This document shows positions 38,350 to 46,468 of a stretch of DNA of 64,000 bases, piece by piece. Below the pieces are notes generated by a model. The model searched no databases. It was not told where the DNA came from and saw only the letters and a program-made list of their open reading frames with translations. The translations under genes were made by a program, and so were the position numbers. The stretch's first letter is position 1; every line of letters starts with the position of its first letter. This stretch comes from Chryseobacterium gwangjuense (GTDB lineage: Bacteria > Bacteroidota > Bacteroidia > Flavobacteriales > Weeksellaceae), in the NCBI RefSeq assembly GCF_021311115.1, contig NZ_JAJTNP010000008.1, forward strand, positions 95,773 through 159,772, written 5' to 3'.

Positions 38350-38963
38350 GAAAGTAATACATTAATTTTTTTCGATCTGAAATACAAAAGCTGAATTTGT
38401 ACGATGACACTATATAAAATAATGAGCTGATTCAATATTGGTTTCCAAAAATCGAAAGTTCCTGAAAAAAATCCTACGAATGGAAAAACTAAAATAGCAA
38501 CAACTATATTTCTTAATAACAAAGGATGAAAACTCATTTGCTGATATTCCCGGAAACTCATTTTCTTCCAAATAAAATTATACATCAAAATGATTACAAA
38601 AAATAAAAGAATCAAAATCTCCGTATAAAAAAATAGCTCTTCAGAAATTGGAATACTTAGCCCTAATAACATTGAAAAAAGAAGCGACGAATACACAATC
38701 TTTTTAAATCTTGTCTGTAACATCTTTTTTTCAATTCTGGTAATCTTCCTAAATGAAAACACATCTGCCTTTACCATTTCCAATTCGTGCCGCCAATTCA
38801 GTTTCACCTGAATAAAAGCCTCCAGAAAACTGATACTTTTTTTGTTCATCAATTCAGAAATCTGCATTACAAAATGATCTTCCAGTTCCACCAAAATATC
38901 TAATGGAAGTTTTTTTGAAAGCAGATACTCACGAATCTCTTTTTCGTATTCAACCATCATCAT
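38346..38963 (-). CDS. Membrane protein of a PadR unit (paralogue 1)
   Basis: 205 aa. N-terminal cytoplasmic part with KKLPLDILVELEDHFVMQI and ISFLEAFIQVKLNWRHELEM, then about four membrane helices (from YSSLLFSMLLGL on). It is a paralogue of the next gene. It overlaps the PadR gene by 4 nt (ATGA) on one side and the paralogue by 4 nt on the other, so all three form one unit. It probably acts with the PadR regulator as an effector or signal-receiving membrane protein; this is inference from gene order. Confidence 0.75.
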   Translation of the reverse strand: MMMVEYEKEIREYLLSKKLPLDILVELEDHFVMQISELMNKKSISFLEAFIQVKLNWRHELEMVKADVFSFRKITRIEKKMLQTRFKKIVYSSLLFSMLLGLSIPISEELFFYTEILILLFFVIILMYNFIWKKMSFREYQQMSFHPLLLRNIVVAILVFPFVGFFSGTFDFWKPILNQLIILYSVIVQIQLLYFRSKKINVLLS

Positions 38964-39283
38964 ATATCAAAAATAGCTTTAAGATTAAACAGATAACTTT
39001 TCATTTCATCTTCCTGAAATGCCTGTTGTTTTTTTCCTTTCTCGGTTAACAGGTAATATTTTCGGTTTCTCCCATTAATTTCCTGCACTTCAGAGGTAAT
39101 AATGCCGTCTGCTTCCAATTTATGTAAAAGAGGATACAATGCACCTTCTGTCATTTCCAGTTCACCTTCTGTAAGTTCTTTTGCACGCTGCGTAATTTGA
39201 TAGCCATACATTTTAACTTCTTTTGAAAGCAGTTTTAAAATAATATTCTGAAGCGTTCCTTTATAGAGACTATTTTTTTTCAT
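38960..39283 (-). CDS. PadR-family transcriptional regulator
   Basis: 107 aa winged-helix protein. GTLQNIILKLLSKEVKMYGYQITQRAKE, then LTEGALYPLLHKLEADGII and GRNRKYYLLTEKGKK, match PadR (PF03551) throughout. As usual for short PadR members it ends soon after the wing with a dimerisation helix. It is the first gene of a three-gene unit. An inverted repeat (39311-39331) lying against its -7 box is a likely operator for self-control. Confidence 0.9.
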   Translation of the reverse strand: MKKNSLYKGTLQNIILKLLSKEVKMYGYQITQRAKELTEGELEMTEGALYPLLHKLEADGIITSEVQEINGRNRKYYLLTEKGKKQQAFQEDEMKSYLFNLKAIFDI

Positions 39284-39303
39284 CCCGAAAATTTAATACC
39301 TCA

Positions 39304-39311
39304 CAAATCTA
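39304..39311 (-). promoter_or_regulatory. -7 promoter box of the PadR unit
   Basis: TAGATTTG on the minus strand, a perfect TAnnTTTG match, 20 nt before the PadR start. Confidence 0.65.
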
Positions 39312-39331
39312 TGCATAATTTTCTTATGCAT
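39311..39331. promoter_or_regulatory. Candidate PadR operator (inverted repeat)
   Basis: ATGCATAA-N5-TTATGCAT, perfect 8-bp arms, immediately upstream of and touching the -7 box of the PadR unit. PadR proteins bind palindromes with ATGC/ATGT-like half-sites at their own promoters. This fits, but binding is inferred. Confidence 0.55.
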
Positions 39332-39360
39332 GAAAAGAATTTTTTAACTTAAATAAATAT

Positions 39361-39368
39361 TACCTTTG
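39361..39368 (+). promoter_or_regulatory. -7 promoter box of the RNA-ligase-like gene
   Basis: TACCTTTG, a perfect TAnnTTTG match, only 4 nt before the first ATG (39373). Confidence 0.6.
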
Positions 39369-39372
39369 AAAT

Positions 39373-39900
39373 ATGAAAAAAATGTACTTCATAGCGATTT
39401 ATCCTCCTCAACATATTATTGAAGAAATAAGCATTTTTAAAAAAGATCTTGCCATTAATTATGGAAATTCCAAAGCACTGAAAAACGAAGCTCATATTAC
39501 CTTGTTTCCTCCATTTGACCGGGAAATTGAGCTTGAAGATGATATACATGTGGCTTTTCAAAAAATCAATACAGAGCTTCCTCCTTTTGAAATTACATTA
39601 AATGGTTTCGGAAGTTTTCCTAATCCTAAAAATCCGGTTTTATTTGTACAGCCTGAGGAAAACGAAAATTTGAAGCAACTTCATTATAAGGTAAAAGAAA
39701 GATTCAACTTTAAAAACTATTCCTTCAATCCTCATGTAACGATAGGATATAGAGATCTTACTTATGAAAACTTTCTGAAAGCATGGATGAATTACAAGGA
39801 AAAGCCATACAAAACTAAATTATTAGTTGACAAAATCGTATTACTCCGCCATGACGGAAAATGGGTTCCTATTGCCGAGAAAACATTCTCAGGAAAATAA
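39373..39900 (+). CDS. 2'-5' RNA ligase family protein (2H phosphoesterase)
   Basis: 175 aa cytoplasmic protein. The two catalytic histidine motifs of the 2H family are EAHITLFPPF (about 37-46) and NPHVTIGYRD (about 118-127). Members act on 2'-5' or cyclic phosphate RNA ends; the physiological substrate here is unknown. The -7 box ends only 4 nt before the first ATG. Transcription may therefore begin at or after it, and the in-frame ATG at 39382 (MYFIAIYPP) is a serious alternative start. Confidence 0.83.
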   Translation: MKKMYFIAIYPPQHIIEEISIFKKDLAINYGNSKALKNEAHITLFPPFDREIELEDDIHVAFQKINTELPPFEITLNGFGSFPNPKNPVLFVQPEENENLKQLHYKVKERFNFKNYSFNPHVTIGYRDLTYENFLKAWMNYKEKPYKTKLLVDKIVLLRHDGKWVPIAEKTFSGK

Positions 39901-39936
39901 TTTTTATCCATTTTTTCAACTCCCTGAATAAAGCAT

Positions 39937-39944
39937 TATCTTTG
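39937..39944 (+). promoter_or_regulatory. -7 promoter box of ruvC
   Basis: TATCTTTG, a perfect TAnnTTTG match, 5 nt before the ruvC ATG, which implies a leaderless or nearly leaderless mRNA. Confidence 0.6.
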
Positions 39945-39949
39945 ACACA

Positions 39950-40507
39950 ATGACTTCAACAGAGAAAATAATATTAGGAATTGACCCCGGAACTACGGTA
40001 ATGGGATTCGGATTAATTTCCGTAAAAAGAGGAAAAATGGAAATGGTTTCTATTCATGAATTGCTCTTAAAGAAATACCCGAATCACGAAACAAAACTTA
40101 AATATATTTTTGAAAAAACATTGGCTCTGATCGATGAATTCCATCCGGATGAAGTGGCATTAGAAGCTCCTTTCTATGGAAAAAACGTTCAGAGTATGCT
40201 AAAGCTAGGACGAGCTCAGGGTGTTGCGATGGCAGCAAGCCTCTACCGAAACATTCCTATTACAGAATATTCCCCCAAAAAAATAAAAATGGCCATCACC
40301 GGAAATGGAAATGCCAGTAAAGAACAGGTTGCCGGGATGCTTCAGAATCTTTTAAACCTGAAAGAATTCCCAACTAAATATTTAGATGCTTCCGATGGTT
40401 TGGCTGTAGCAGTTTGCCATCATTTTAATTCCGGAACCATTGCAGATACTAAATCATATACCGGATGGGAAAGTTTTTTAAAACAAAACCCAGATCGTTT
40501 GAAATAA
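39950..40507 (+). CDS. ruvC: Crossover junction endodeoxyribonuclease RuvC
   Basis: 185 aa Holliday junction resolvase that works with RuvAB in recombination repair. Seen: ILGIDPGTTVMGFG with the first catalytic Asp, DEVALEAPFYGKNVQS with the catalytic Glu, KLGRAQGVAM, and DASDGLAVAVCHH with the C-terminal catalytic Asp residues. Length and order are standard. Confidence 0.95.
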   Translation: MTSTEKIILGIDPGTTVMGFGLISVKRGKMEMVSIHELLLKKYPNHETKLKYIFEKTLALIDEFHPDEVALEAPFYGKNVQSMLKLGRAQGVAMAASLYRNIPITEYSPKKIKMAITGNGNASKEQVAGMLQNLLNLKEFPTKYLDASDGLAVAVCHHFNSGTIADTKSYTGWESFLKQNPDRLK

Positions 40508-40534
40508 TCTACCCTCACCGGATTACTTATTAAA

Positions 40535-40945
40535 TCATTTCGTTTTATATTCAGCGGGAGTAATAGTAAAATCAGCAGTTAATTTTCCGTTTTTATCAGA
40601 ATAAGAATACTGTAACGTCACATCGTTATTTCTGAACTCATCCATATCAGCAGAAGTTTTCACCGATTTGATTGCCCCTTCTTTCGCCTGACTTTTAAAT
40701 GCTTCTATTTCTTCATGGGTTACACTTTCTTTAACATCCTCCGTTAAAGTATAATTATATTTGAAAACTTTATTAGGCAAAGCAGAAACACTATCCAAAC
40801 GCACTCCGTCACTGAGAGTTTGTGGTGTAAGTTTGTTCATATTTGCCGCAGCTTCTTTCAATTCCTCATCAACAGTTTTCTCATTTTTACAAGAACCCAA
40901 AACGAATGCGACACATAGTAAGGAAAGTCTTATTGCATTTTTCAT
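40535..40945 (-). CDS. Small lipoprotein, unknown function
   Basis: 136 aa from the ATG at 40945, where a lipoprotein signal starts (lipobox VLGSC). The in-frame extension to 41008 has no signal-peptide character and was dropped. The mature protein begins KNEKTVDEELKEAAANMNKLTPQTLSDGVRLDSV and is mixed alpha/beta with a final strand-rich part (TLQYSYSDKNGKLTADFTI). No family is recognised. A near-consensus -7 element (TACCTTTA) lies upstream on the minus strand. Confidence 0.75.
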   Translation of the reverse strand: MKNAIRLSLLCVAFVLGSCKNEKTVDEELKEAAANMNKLTPQTLSDGVRLDSVSALPNKVFKYNYTLTEDVKESVTHEEIEAFKSQAKEGAIKSVKTSADMDEFRNNDVTLQYSYSDKNGKLTADFTITPAEYKTK

Positions 40946-41014
40946 AACTATCTTTTTTGTGGATTGATTACTTAAAGGTAAGACTATTTTCACAAATGGA
41001 ATTTTCATCTATTG

Positions 41015-41476
41015 TTACAATCGCACATATACATCTTCAATTTCCCTTACTTTACCTTCTAAAATTTCGTTATATGTAATTGAAAATTTACTTTTTGATA
41101 TTATTTTATAACGCTCATTTACTTTTAAATCAAGATCTAAATAGGAAAAAGAACCTTCATTAATTGTAATGATAATCTTACCTGAATTGCTTTTTATTTC
41201 ACAGTTTTTGCCCGCAACATAGTTTTTGGTTAAAAAAACAGCTGTATTCTCTTTTTCAAAAGTTAGTGAGTATTTTTTTTCGCATTCATGAAGAGGATAA
41301 GCTTTTTTATTATTTTCATCCCGATAATTCCTTTCAATTAATTTCCAATTTCCAAGGAAATAATTTTTATCATCAGAGCTACTCTCTATATTCTTAGCTG
41401 AATTTACATTTGTCTTTTGTGATTGACAGCTAATAAATAGTAAATAAAAAATGGAGAAACAGATTATTTTTTTCAT
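41015..41476 (-). CDS. Lipocalin-like lipoprotein
   Basis: 153 aa. Lipoprotein signal with lipobox LFISC. The mature part has LGNWKLIERNY (the GxW start of lipocalin-like domains), then alternating beta-strands and two Cys residues (HECEKKYSLTF, GKNCEIKS). This suggests a small beta-barrel of the lipocalin_4/5 kind found in Bacteroidetes; the ligand is unknown. The terminator of the metalloprotease gene lies just upstream, so it should have its own promoter, which I could not locate. Confidence 0.7.
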   Translation of the reverse strand: MKKIICFSIFYLLFISCQSQKTNVNSAKNIESSSDDKNYFLGNWKLIERNYRDENNKKAYPLHECEKKYSLTFEKENTAVFLTKNYVAGKNCEIKSNSGKIIITINEGSFSYLDLDLKVNERYKIISKSKFSITYNEILEGKVREIEDVYVRL

Positions 41477-41490
41477 TTTTTATGATAAAA

Positions 41491-41523
41491 AAAGAAGCTC
41501 TTTTTCAAGAGCTTCTTTTATAT
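41491..41523 (-). terminator. Terminator after the M43 metalloprotease gene
   Basis: AAAGAAGCTCTT and AAGAGCTTCTTT arms (12 bp) with a 5-nt loop. The A run on the left is a T run for minus-strand transcripts. Confidence 0.88.
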
Positions 41524-41528
41524 TTTAA

Positions 41529-43430
41529 TTAGTTATTGATAAACTTTTTAGCGCTTCCCTTATCATTATTAGAATAATTAATAATATAGGTTCCTTTTGG
41601 AAGTTGCTGATTGATTTGGATCTCATTTGTTTTTGAATTTCCTTTCTGAATAAGCTTTCCACTCATATCAAAAAGCTGATAATCTCCAAAAATTTCACTT
41701 CTGTTTCCTACAAGCTGTAATATATTAGTATTTTTTACATATACAATTTTAGCCTCTCCTACATTATCTTTTACATCAGATGTTCCTAACGCATCCAACA
41801 CTCTTACTGCATAATCTTCCATCTGTCCATACTGTAATTGGTCGCACGGTCCGAAATCCGGAAGGTTAACCGAACCAAATGTCGCTGCATCTACCGCAAC
41901 TCTCATTCTTAAATAAGTATTCTTTACTGCTGAAGCAGGAGCTGTAATATCGTTCGCAAGAGTAACTGAAGCAGATGCTGCCACATTACTTGTAGACACA
42001 TTGTTTACCACTAATTCAGCAGTTTCAAAAGTACCATTGTTGTTATAATCTATCCAGACTTTTGTTCTGAATTTATTTGCCTGACTAAATCCATTCAAAT
42101 AGCTTACTTTAAGCGAAGTACTAGTCGTCGTAGAAATATCTGTATAGTAAGCGGGTCTAATACATGTTGCATTAGCATAATCAGAATAATACACAGGAGC
42201 TACCTCATCAGAATCATATCCGTTGGAAATACTGTTGATGTTTCCAAAACTAACTTTGTAAGGTCCTATTGCAAAATTATTATTGGTAGGATGAAGTGTT
42301 CCTGCAGGATTACATTGCGCTGCAATTACACTCACCGGAGATGCAATATTAACAGAAGGATCTTTCGCTGCTAGGGAGTTAATTAGATTTTTTCTGTATT
42401 CCATCATCATCATGACCGCTCTATCTCTTTGCCCATCTGTAAACTTACGGTTTGAATTGGTATAATTCATTACATTATATTGAGTTCCATCATAATTGGT
42501 TCCCGTACATGGGTCAATACTTGTGTTATTAGGAACTGTTACCCCATACATACTTCTTGAAGGTGAAGTATCACAGACTCTGTCACCGCTAGTTGCACAG
42601 TTTGCATTTGTAGGGCATGTAGTTTGACTGGTATATGATACACCCTGAAAAGTATGATATAATCCGAATGCATGTCCAAGCTCGTGAGTAAGTGTGGTAT
42701 CATTCAGGTTTTTGATGGTAGCTACTTTCATGAAACTTTCATAGCTGTAATCATAAGTATCCGGAAATGCAGCATACCCCATCAGACCATAAGACAGTTG
42801 TTGTTGACCATCAAATCCAATAACTACATAAATATTAAAATATGAATTCTCCGGCCAGTGCGGCGCAAGTTCATTTTTGATTATATAATCCGGAGTTCCA
42901 TTAATACCTTGCATCGCCACTCCAGAAGTGTCATAATCTGCAAGAGTACTTCCATTATATCGCACAATACCTGATGTAGGCAGACAGCTTGGAGATCTTT
43001 TTGCCAATACAAGTTTAAAAGGAATCACAGCTCCACCAGTAGGTCCAGAACCTTCAGGATAAAATCCGTTTCCATATGTTGTAGCATACATACTATTTGC
43101 TCTAGCAATCCAATTTATAATTTCCTGATCTGTCACTGCAAGATTTGAATTTGCTGTAGCTTGAGATTCAATCACATGCACAACAACTGGAATTTCATAT
43201 ACTTGCCCTGTATAAAGAGCATTCCACGAAGTGGTTGCCCCAACTTTATTTAGATAAGACTGTGCATTCAAGCCTGCCAGTCTAGCATCCATTTCTTCTC
43301 TGCTCCTCTCCAAATTTGGATATTTGGTGTTCAATTTTCTCATTACTTCATCAAAACCACAAGAATTTGTGTTTTGAGAAAATGCACTAATAAAAGAGAT
43401 TAATGCAAAAATTACACTTATTTTCTTCAT
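41529..43430 (-). CDS. Secreted M43-family zinc metalloprotease with GEVED and type A T9SS domains
   Basis: 633 aa. Signal peptide (1-19, ending SAFSQN). The catalytic domain follows a short propeptide; the zinc site is HELGHAFGLYH (H249, E250, H253, H259) with a Met-turn in YNVMNYTNS, the pappalysin/ulilysin (M43) arrangement. A GEVED domain follows (KVWIDYNNNGTFE, then QMEDYAVRV). The last ~75 aa are a type A T9SS sorting domain (DYQLFDMSGKLIQKG, LPKGTYIINY, KKFINN). It is exported across the outer membrane and cleaves extracellular protein; the substrate is unknown. Confidence 0.92.
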   Translation of the reverse strand: MKKISVIFALISFISAFSQNTNSCGFDEVMRKLNTKYPNLERSREEMDARLAGLNAQSYLNKVGATTSWNALYTGQVYEIPVVVHVIESQATANSNLAVTDQEIINWIARANSMYATTYGNGFYPEGSGPTGGAVIPFKLVLAKRSPSCLPTSGIVRYNGSTLADYDTSGVAMQGINGTPDYIIKNELAPHWPENSYFNIYVVIGFDGQQQLSYGLMGYAAFPDTYDYSYESFMKVATIKNLNDTTLTHELGHAFGLYHTFQGVSYTSQTTCPTNANCATSGDRVCDTSPSRSMYGVTVPNNTSIDPCTGTNYDGTQYNVMNYTNSNRKFTDGQRDRAVMMMMEYRKNLINSLAAKDPSVNIASPVSVIAAQCNPAGTLHPTNNNFAIGPYKVSFGNINSISNGYDSDEVAPVYYSDYANATCIRPAYYTDISTTTSTSLKVSYLNGFSQANKFRTKVWIDYNNNGTFETAELVVNNVSTSNVAASASVTLANDITAPASAVKNTYLRMRVAVDAATFGSVNLPDFGPCDQLQYGQMEDYAVRVLDALGTSDVKDNVGEAKIVYVKNTNILQLVGNRSEIFGDYQLFDMSGKLIQKGNSKTNEIQINQQLPKGTYIINYSNNDKGSAKKFINN

Positions 43431-43458
43431 ATTATATATACTTATGTAATATTTTCGG

Positions 43459-43466
43459 CAAAACTA
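43459..43466 (-). promoter_or_regulatory. -7 promoter box of the metalloprotease gene
   Basis: TAGTTTTG on the minus strand, a perfect TAnnTTTG match. Confidence 0.65.
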
Positions 43467-43633
43467 TGATTATTTTCCAAATACAGTACTAAAAATTCAG
43501 TTAAATTTTACAAATATTTAACACCATTTCAATTAAAAAGAATTACTACTTAATAATCAATATATTAATCAAAATTCAAACTATACTTGGTAAAACATAA
43601 TACTATTTTTAACATTGGTATGATTTTTAGTAT

Positions 43634-43641
43634 TATTTTTG
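43634..43641 (+). promoter_or_regulatory. -7 promoter box of the DUF4407 gene
   Basis: TATTTTTG, a perfect TAnnTTTG match. Its TTG is in frame with the gene but is not the start codon. Confidence 0.65.
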
Positions 43642-43656
43642 TATAAATTTTCAATC

Positions 43657-44724
43657 ATGAAAAAAACACAATCAATTATAAATCAAATGGATTATAAGAT
43701 TAATGGGTTCCAGAAATTTCTCATGATCTGTTCTGGAGGGAACATCCATATTCTAAGAAAAACACCCAGCGAATGGAATAAGTTTTCAGGCATTGGCGGC
43801 ATTGTACTTTTTACGGCTGTTTTTGCTACGTTATCTGCTGGGTACGCAATGTTTACTGTCTTTGATAATATTTGGACAGCCATCGGATTCGGTATTCTAT
43901 GGGGATTAATGATTTTCAATCTGGATCGTTACATCGTTTCATCCATAAAGAAAACAGGAACATGGTGGAATCAAGTATTAATGGCAATTCCACGTCTTAT
44001 TTTGGCAACTTTTTTAGGGATCATTATTTCAAAGCCATTAGAGCTTAAAATTTTTGAAAAAGAAGTCAACAAACAGTTGAATACTATTATTCAAAGAAAC
44101 AAAAAGCAACTTCAGGGAGAAATGAACGGGCGTATTCTGCAACAAAGCGGACCTTTTGAGACAGAGAAAAAACAAATCTCCGAAAAAATTGCCCAATATC
44201 AAAAATCTTATGATTCAGCTTCAGTGGAACTTGAAAAAGAAATTCTAGGAACCAAAACAGGTCTTACCAGTGGAAAAATTGGCTATGGAAGTAATGCAAA
44301 ACGAAAACAGGAATTGAAGGAGCAAAGACGCCAAGATCTAGAAAATTATCAGAAACAAGTTGCTCCAAGACTCGAATATTTAGATAAAGAAATCTCAAAA
44401 GTTTATACTAACCTTGAAACGGAAAGAAAATCAACTGAGACATTTGAAGATAAATTCAACGGTTTTGCAGCACGACTTCAAGCATTGGATGAATTAGGAA
44501 AAAACTCGGCTATTATTGGCTTAGCAGCGAGCTTTATTATGGGGCTTTTTATTTGTCTTGAAATTTCTCCGGTTTTAGTAAAGCTTATTTCTCATATCGG
44601 ACCTTACGATCATCTTCTTGAAAAAACAGAAAATGATTTCCGGTTATATGCTAAGGAGAAAATAGAAAAAGGAAATGCCGCGACAGATTTTAGGATTGAT
44701 GATTTTAAAGAAAAACTAAAATAA
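43657..44724 (+). CDS. DUF4407 membrane protein
   Basis: 355 aa from the ATG at 43657 (the TTG at 43639 lies in the -7 box). Architecture: FLMICSGGNIHILRKTPSEWNKFSGIGG near the N-terminus, then three membrane helices (about 52-72, 77-92, 112-135), with NLDRYIVSSIKK after the second. A long charged coiled-coil (about 140-290) and a final membrane helix (SAIIGLAASFIMGLFICLE) complete it. This matches DUF4407 (PF14362) over its length. The coiled coil probably faces the periplasm. The function is unknown. The unit ends in a very strong bidirectional terminator shared with guaB. Confidence 0.87.
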   Translation: MKKTQSIINQMDYKINGFQKFLMICSGGNIHILRKTPSEWNKFSGIGGIVLFTAVFATLSAGYAMFTVFDNIWTAIGFGILWGLMIFNLDRYIVSSIKKTGTWWNQVLMAIPRLILATFLGIIISKPLELKIFEKEVNKQLNTIIQRNKKQLQGEMNGRILQQSGPFETEKKQISEKIAQYQKSYDSASVELEKEILGTKTGLTSGKIGYGSNAKRKQELKEQRRQDLENYQKQVAPRLEYLDKEISKVYTNLETERKSTETFEDKFNGFAARLQALDELGKNSAIIGLAASFIMGLFICLEISPVLVKLISHIGPYDHLLEKTENDFRLYAKEKIEKGNAATDFRIDDFKEKLK

Positions 44725-44740
44725 AACATATTTATAAATA

Positions 44741-44783
44741 AAAACAATTTCGGCGGTCGCAAAGCGACCGCCGAAATTGTTTT
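44741..44783. terminator. Very strong bidirectional terminator between the DUF4407 gene and guaB
   Basis: A perfect 20-bp stem with a 3-nt AAA loop: AAAACAATTTCGGCGGTCGC and its exact reverse complement. The GC-rich core (CGGCGGTCGC) is striking in this AT-rich genome. Confidence 0.93.
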
Positions 44784-44799
44784 TATATTATTCAAAAAT

Positions 44800-46260
44800 T
44801 TACAAAGAATAGTTTGGAGCTTCCTGTGTAATAATAACGTCATGAGGGTGAGATTCTTTCAATCCGCTACCTGTAATCATTACCATTTTAGTCTCTTTCT
44901 GTAAAGCTTCCACATCTTTTGCACCACAATATCCCATTCCCGCTCTAAGACCTCCGGTCAGTTGGAAAATAACATCTTCCAATTTACCTTTACTCGGTAC
45001 TCTTCCTTCAATTCCTTCCGGAACGAATTTTTTAGCCTCACTTTGGAAATATCTTTCTTTTCCACCTCTCTTCATGGCAGAAAGACTTCCCATTCCCTGA
45101 TATGTTTTGAATTTTCTACCTTGGAATATAATTTCTTCACCCGGTGCTTCATCAGTTCCGGCTAATAATGAACCTAACATTACTGCTCCTGCTCCACTTG
45201 CAATTGCTTTTACGATATCTCCTGAAAGTTTAATACCTCCATCAGCAATTACTGCAACATTTTTAGTTTGAGCATATTCATAAACGTTGTAAATAGCAGA
45301 TAACTGAGGAACTCCAACTCCTGCAACCACTCTCGTTGTACAGATAGAACCAGGTCCAACACCTACTTTAAGAACATTTGCCCCTGCTTCAATTAAATCT
45401 TTAGCAGCTTCAGCCGTTACAATGTTTCCACCCACGATATCCAAATCAGGATATACTCTTCTGATTTCTGAAATTTTATCTAAAACTCCTTTTGAGTGAC
45501 CATGAGCAGAATCAATTCCGATAATATCAACTCCAGCCTGAACCAAAGCAGCAATTCTATCTAATGTATCTTCTCCAACACCAACTCCTGCTCCAACGAT
45601 CAAACGACCGTTCTGATCTTTGTTTGCATTAGGATACTCTAATTGATTGTCAATATCTTTAATGGTAATTAAACCTACTAATTTATTTTCAGCATCAACG
45701 ATTGGAAGTTTTTCAACTCTATTTTTAAGAAGAATTTCTTTCGCTTTCTCAAGATTTGTATTTTTATCAGAAGTGATCAGATTATCTTTGGTCATGATCT
45801 CCTCAACTTTCACGTTAAGATTTTCCTGATATTTTACATCTCTGTTGGTAATGATTCCGATCAAAACATTTTCTGCATCTACAACCGGTAAACCTGAGAT
45901 TTTATATTTCGTCATCAATTCTTTAGCCTCTCCTAAAGTATGATCTTTTGAAAGAGTTACAGGATCTGAGATCATTCCGTTTTCAGAACGTTTCACTCTG
46001 TTTACTTGTGCTGCCTGTTCAGCGATCGTCATATTTTTATGAATGAAGCCCAAACCTCCAACTCTTGCCAAAGCAATTGCCAAATCTGCTTCTGTTACGG
46101 TATCCATAGCTGCGGATACAATCGGAACATTCAGCGTAATTTTGTCGGTAAGTCTTGATTTTAATGAAACCTGGTTAGGTAAAACTTCAGAATAAGAAGG
46201 AACTAGAAGCACGTCATCGAAAGTGATGGCTGTCTCTACAATTTTGTTATGAATAGACAT
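44800..46260 (-). CDS. guaB: Inosine-5'-monophosphate dehydrogenase
   Basis: 486 aa. It oxidises IMP to XMP with NAD+, the committed step to GMP. Seen: [16 protein letters not shown] at the N-terminus, two CBS domains in the middle (about 95-210), the catalytic loop [17 protein letters not shown] with the nucleophilic Cys, and [14 protein letters not shown]. The C-terminal flap [18 protein letters not shown] is also present. Length is typical. A perfect -7 box precedes it. Confidence 0.96.
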   Translation of the reverse strand: MSIHNKIVETAITFDDVLLVPSYSEVLPNQVSLKSRLTDKITLNVPIVSAAMDTVTEADLAIALARVGGLGFIHKNMTIAEQAAQVNRVKRSENGMISDPVTLSKDHTLGEAKELMTKYKISGLPVVDAENVLIGIITNRDVKYQENLNVKVEEIMTKDNLITSDKNTNLEKAKEILLKNRVEKLPIVDAENKLVGLITIKDIDNQLEYPNANKDQNGRLIVGAGVGVGEDTLDRIAALVQAGVDIIGIDSAHGHSKGVLDKISEIRRVYPDLDIVGGNIVTAEAAKDLIEAGANVLKVGVGPGSICTTRVVAGVGVPQLSAIYNVYEYAQTKNVAVIADGGIKLSGDIVKAIASGAGAVMLGSLLAGTDEAPGEEIIFQGRKFKTYQGMGSLSAMKRGGKERYFQSEAKKFVPEGIEGRVPSKGKLEDVIFQLTGGLRAGMGYCGAKDVEALQKETKMVMITGSGLKESHPHDVIITQEAPNYSL

Positions 46261-46273
46261 CTTTACTTTCTTG

Positions 46274-46281
46274 CAAAATTA
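46274..46281 (-). promoter_or_regulatory. -7 promoter box of guaB
   Basis: TAATTTTG on the minus strand, a perfect TAnnTTTG match, 13 nt before the guaB ATG. Confidence 0.65.
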
Positions 46282-46352
46282 AGACATTTTGACGAGATAC
46301 GAAAATTGATTTTAATAGTTTACATAAAATTTAATAATCAATATCTTAAATC

Positions 46353-46382
46353 AAAAAAACCGCTCTTTTTCAGAACGGTTGG
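46353..46382 (-). terminator. Terminator of the sigma factor/GIN-domain unit
   Basis: AACCGCTCT and AGAACGGTT arms (one mismatch) with a TTTTC loop. The A run on the left gives a T run on minus-strand RNA. Confidence 0.8.
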
Positions 46383-46468
46383 TTTGCACAAAATAATAAG
46401 TATATGAATATGAAGTCACTTATTTGAAAAATACAGTTGTTTCTTTTCAGCAATCAAACAATTTTCTA

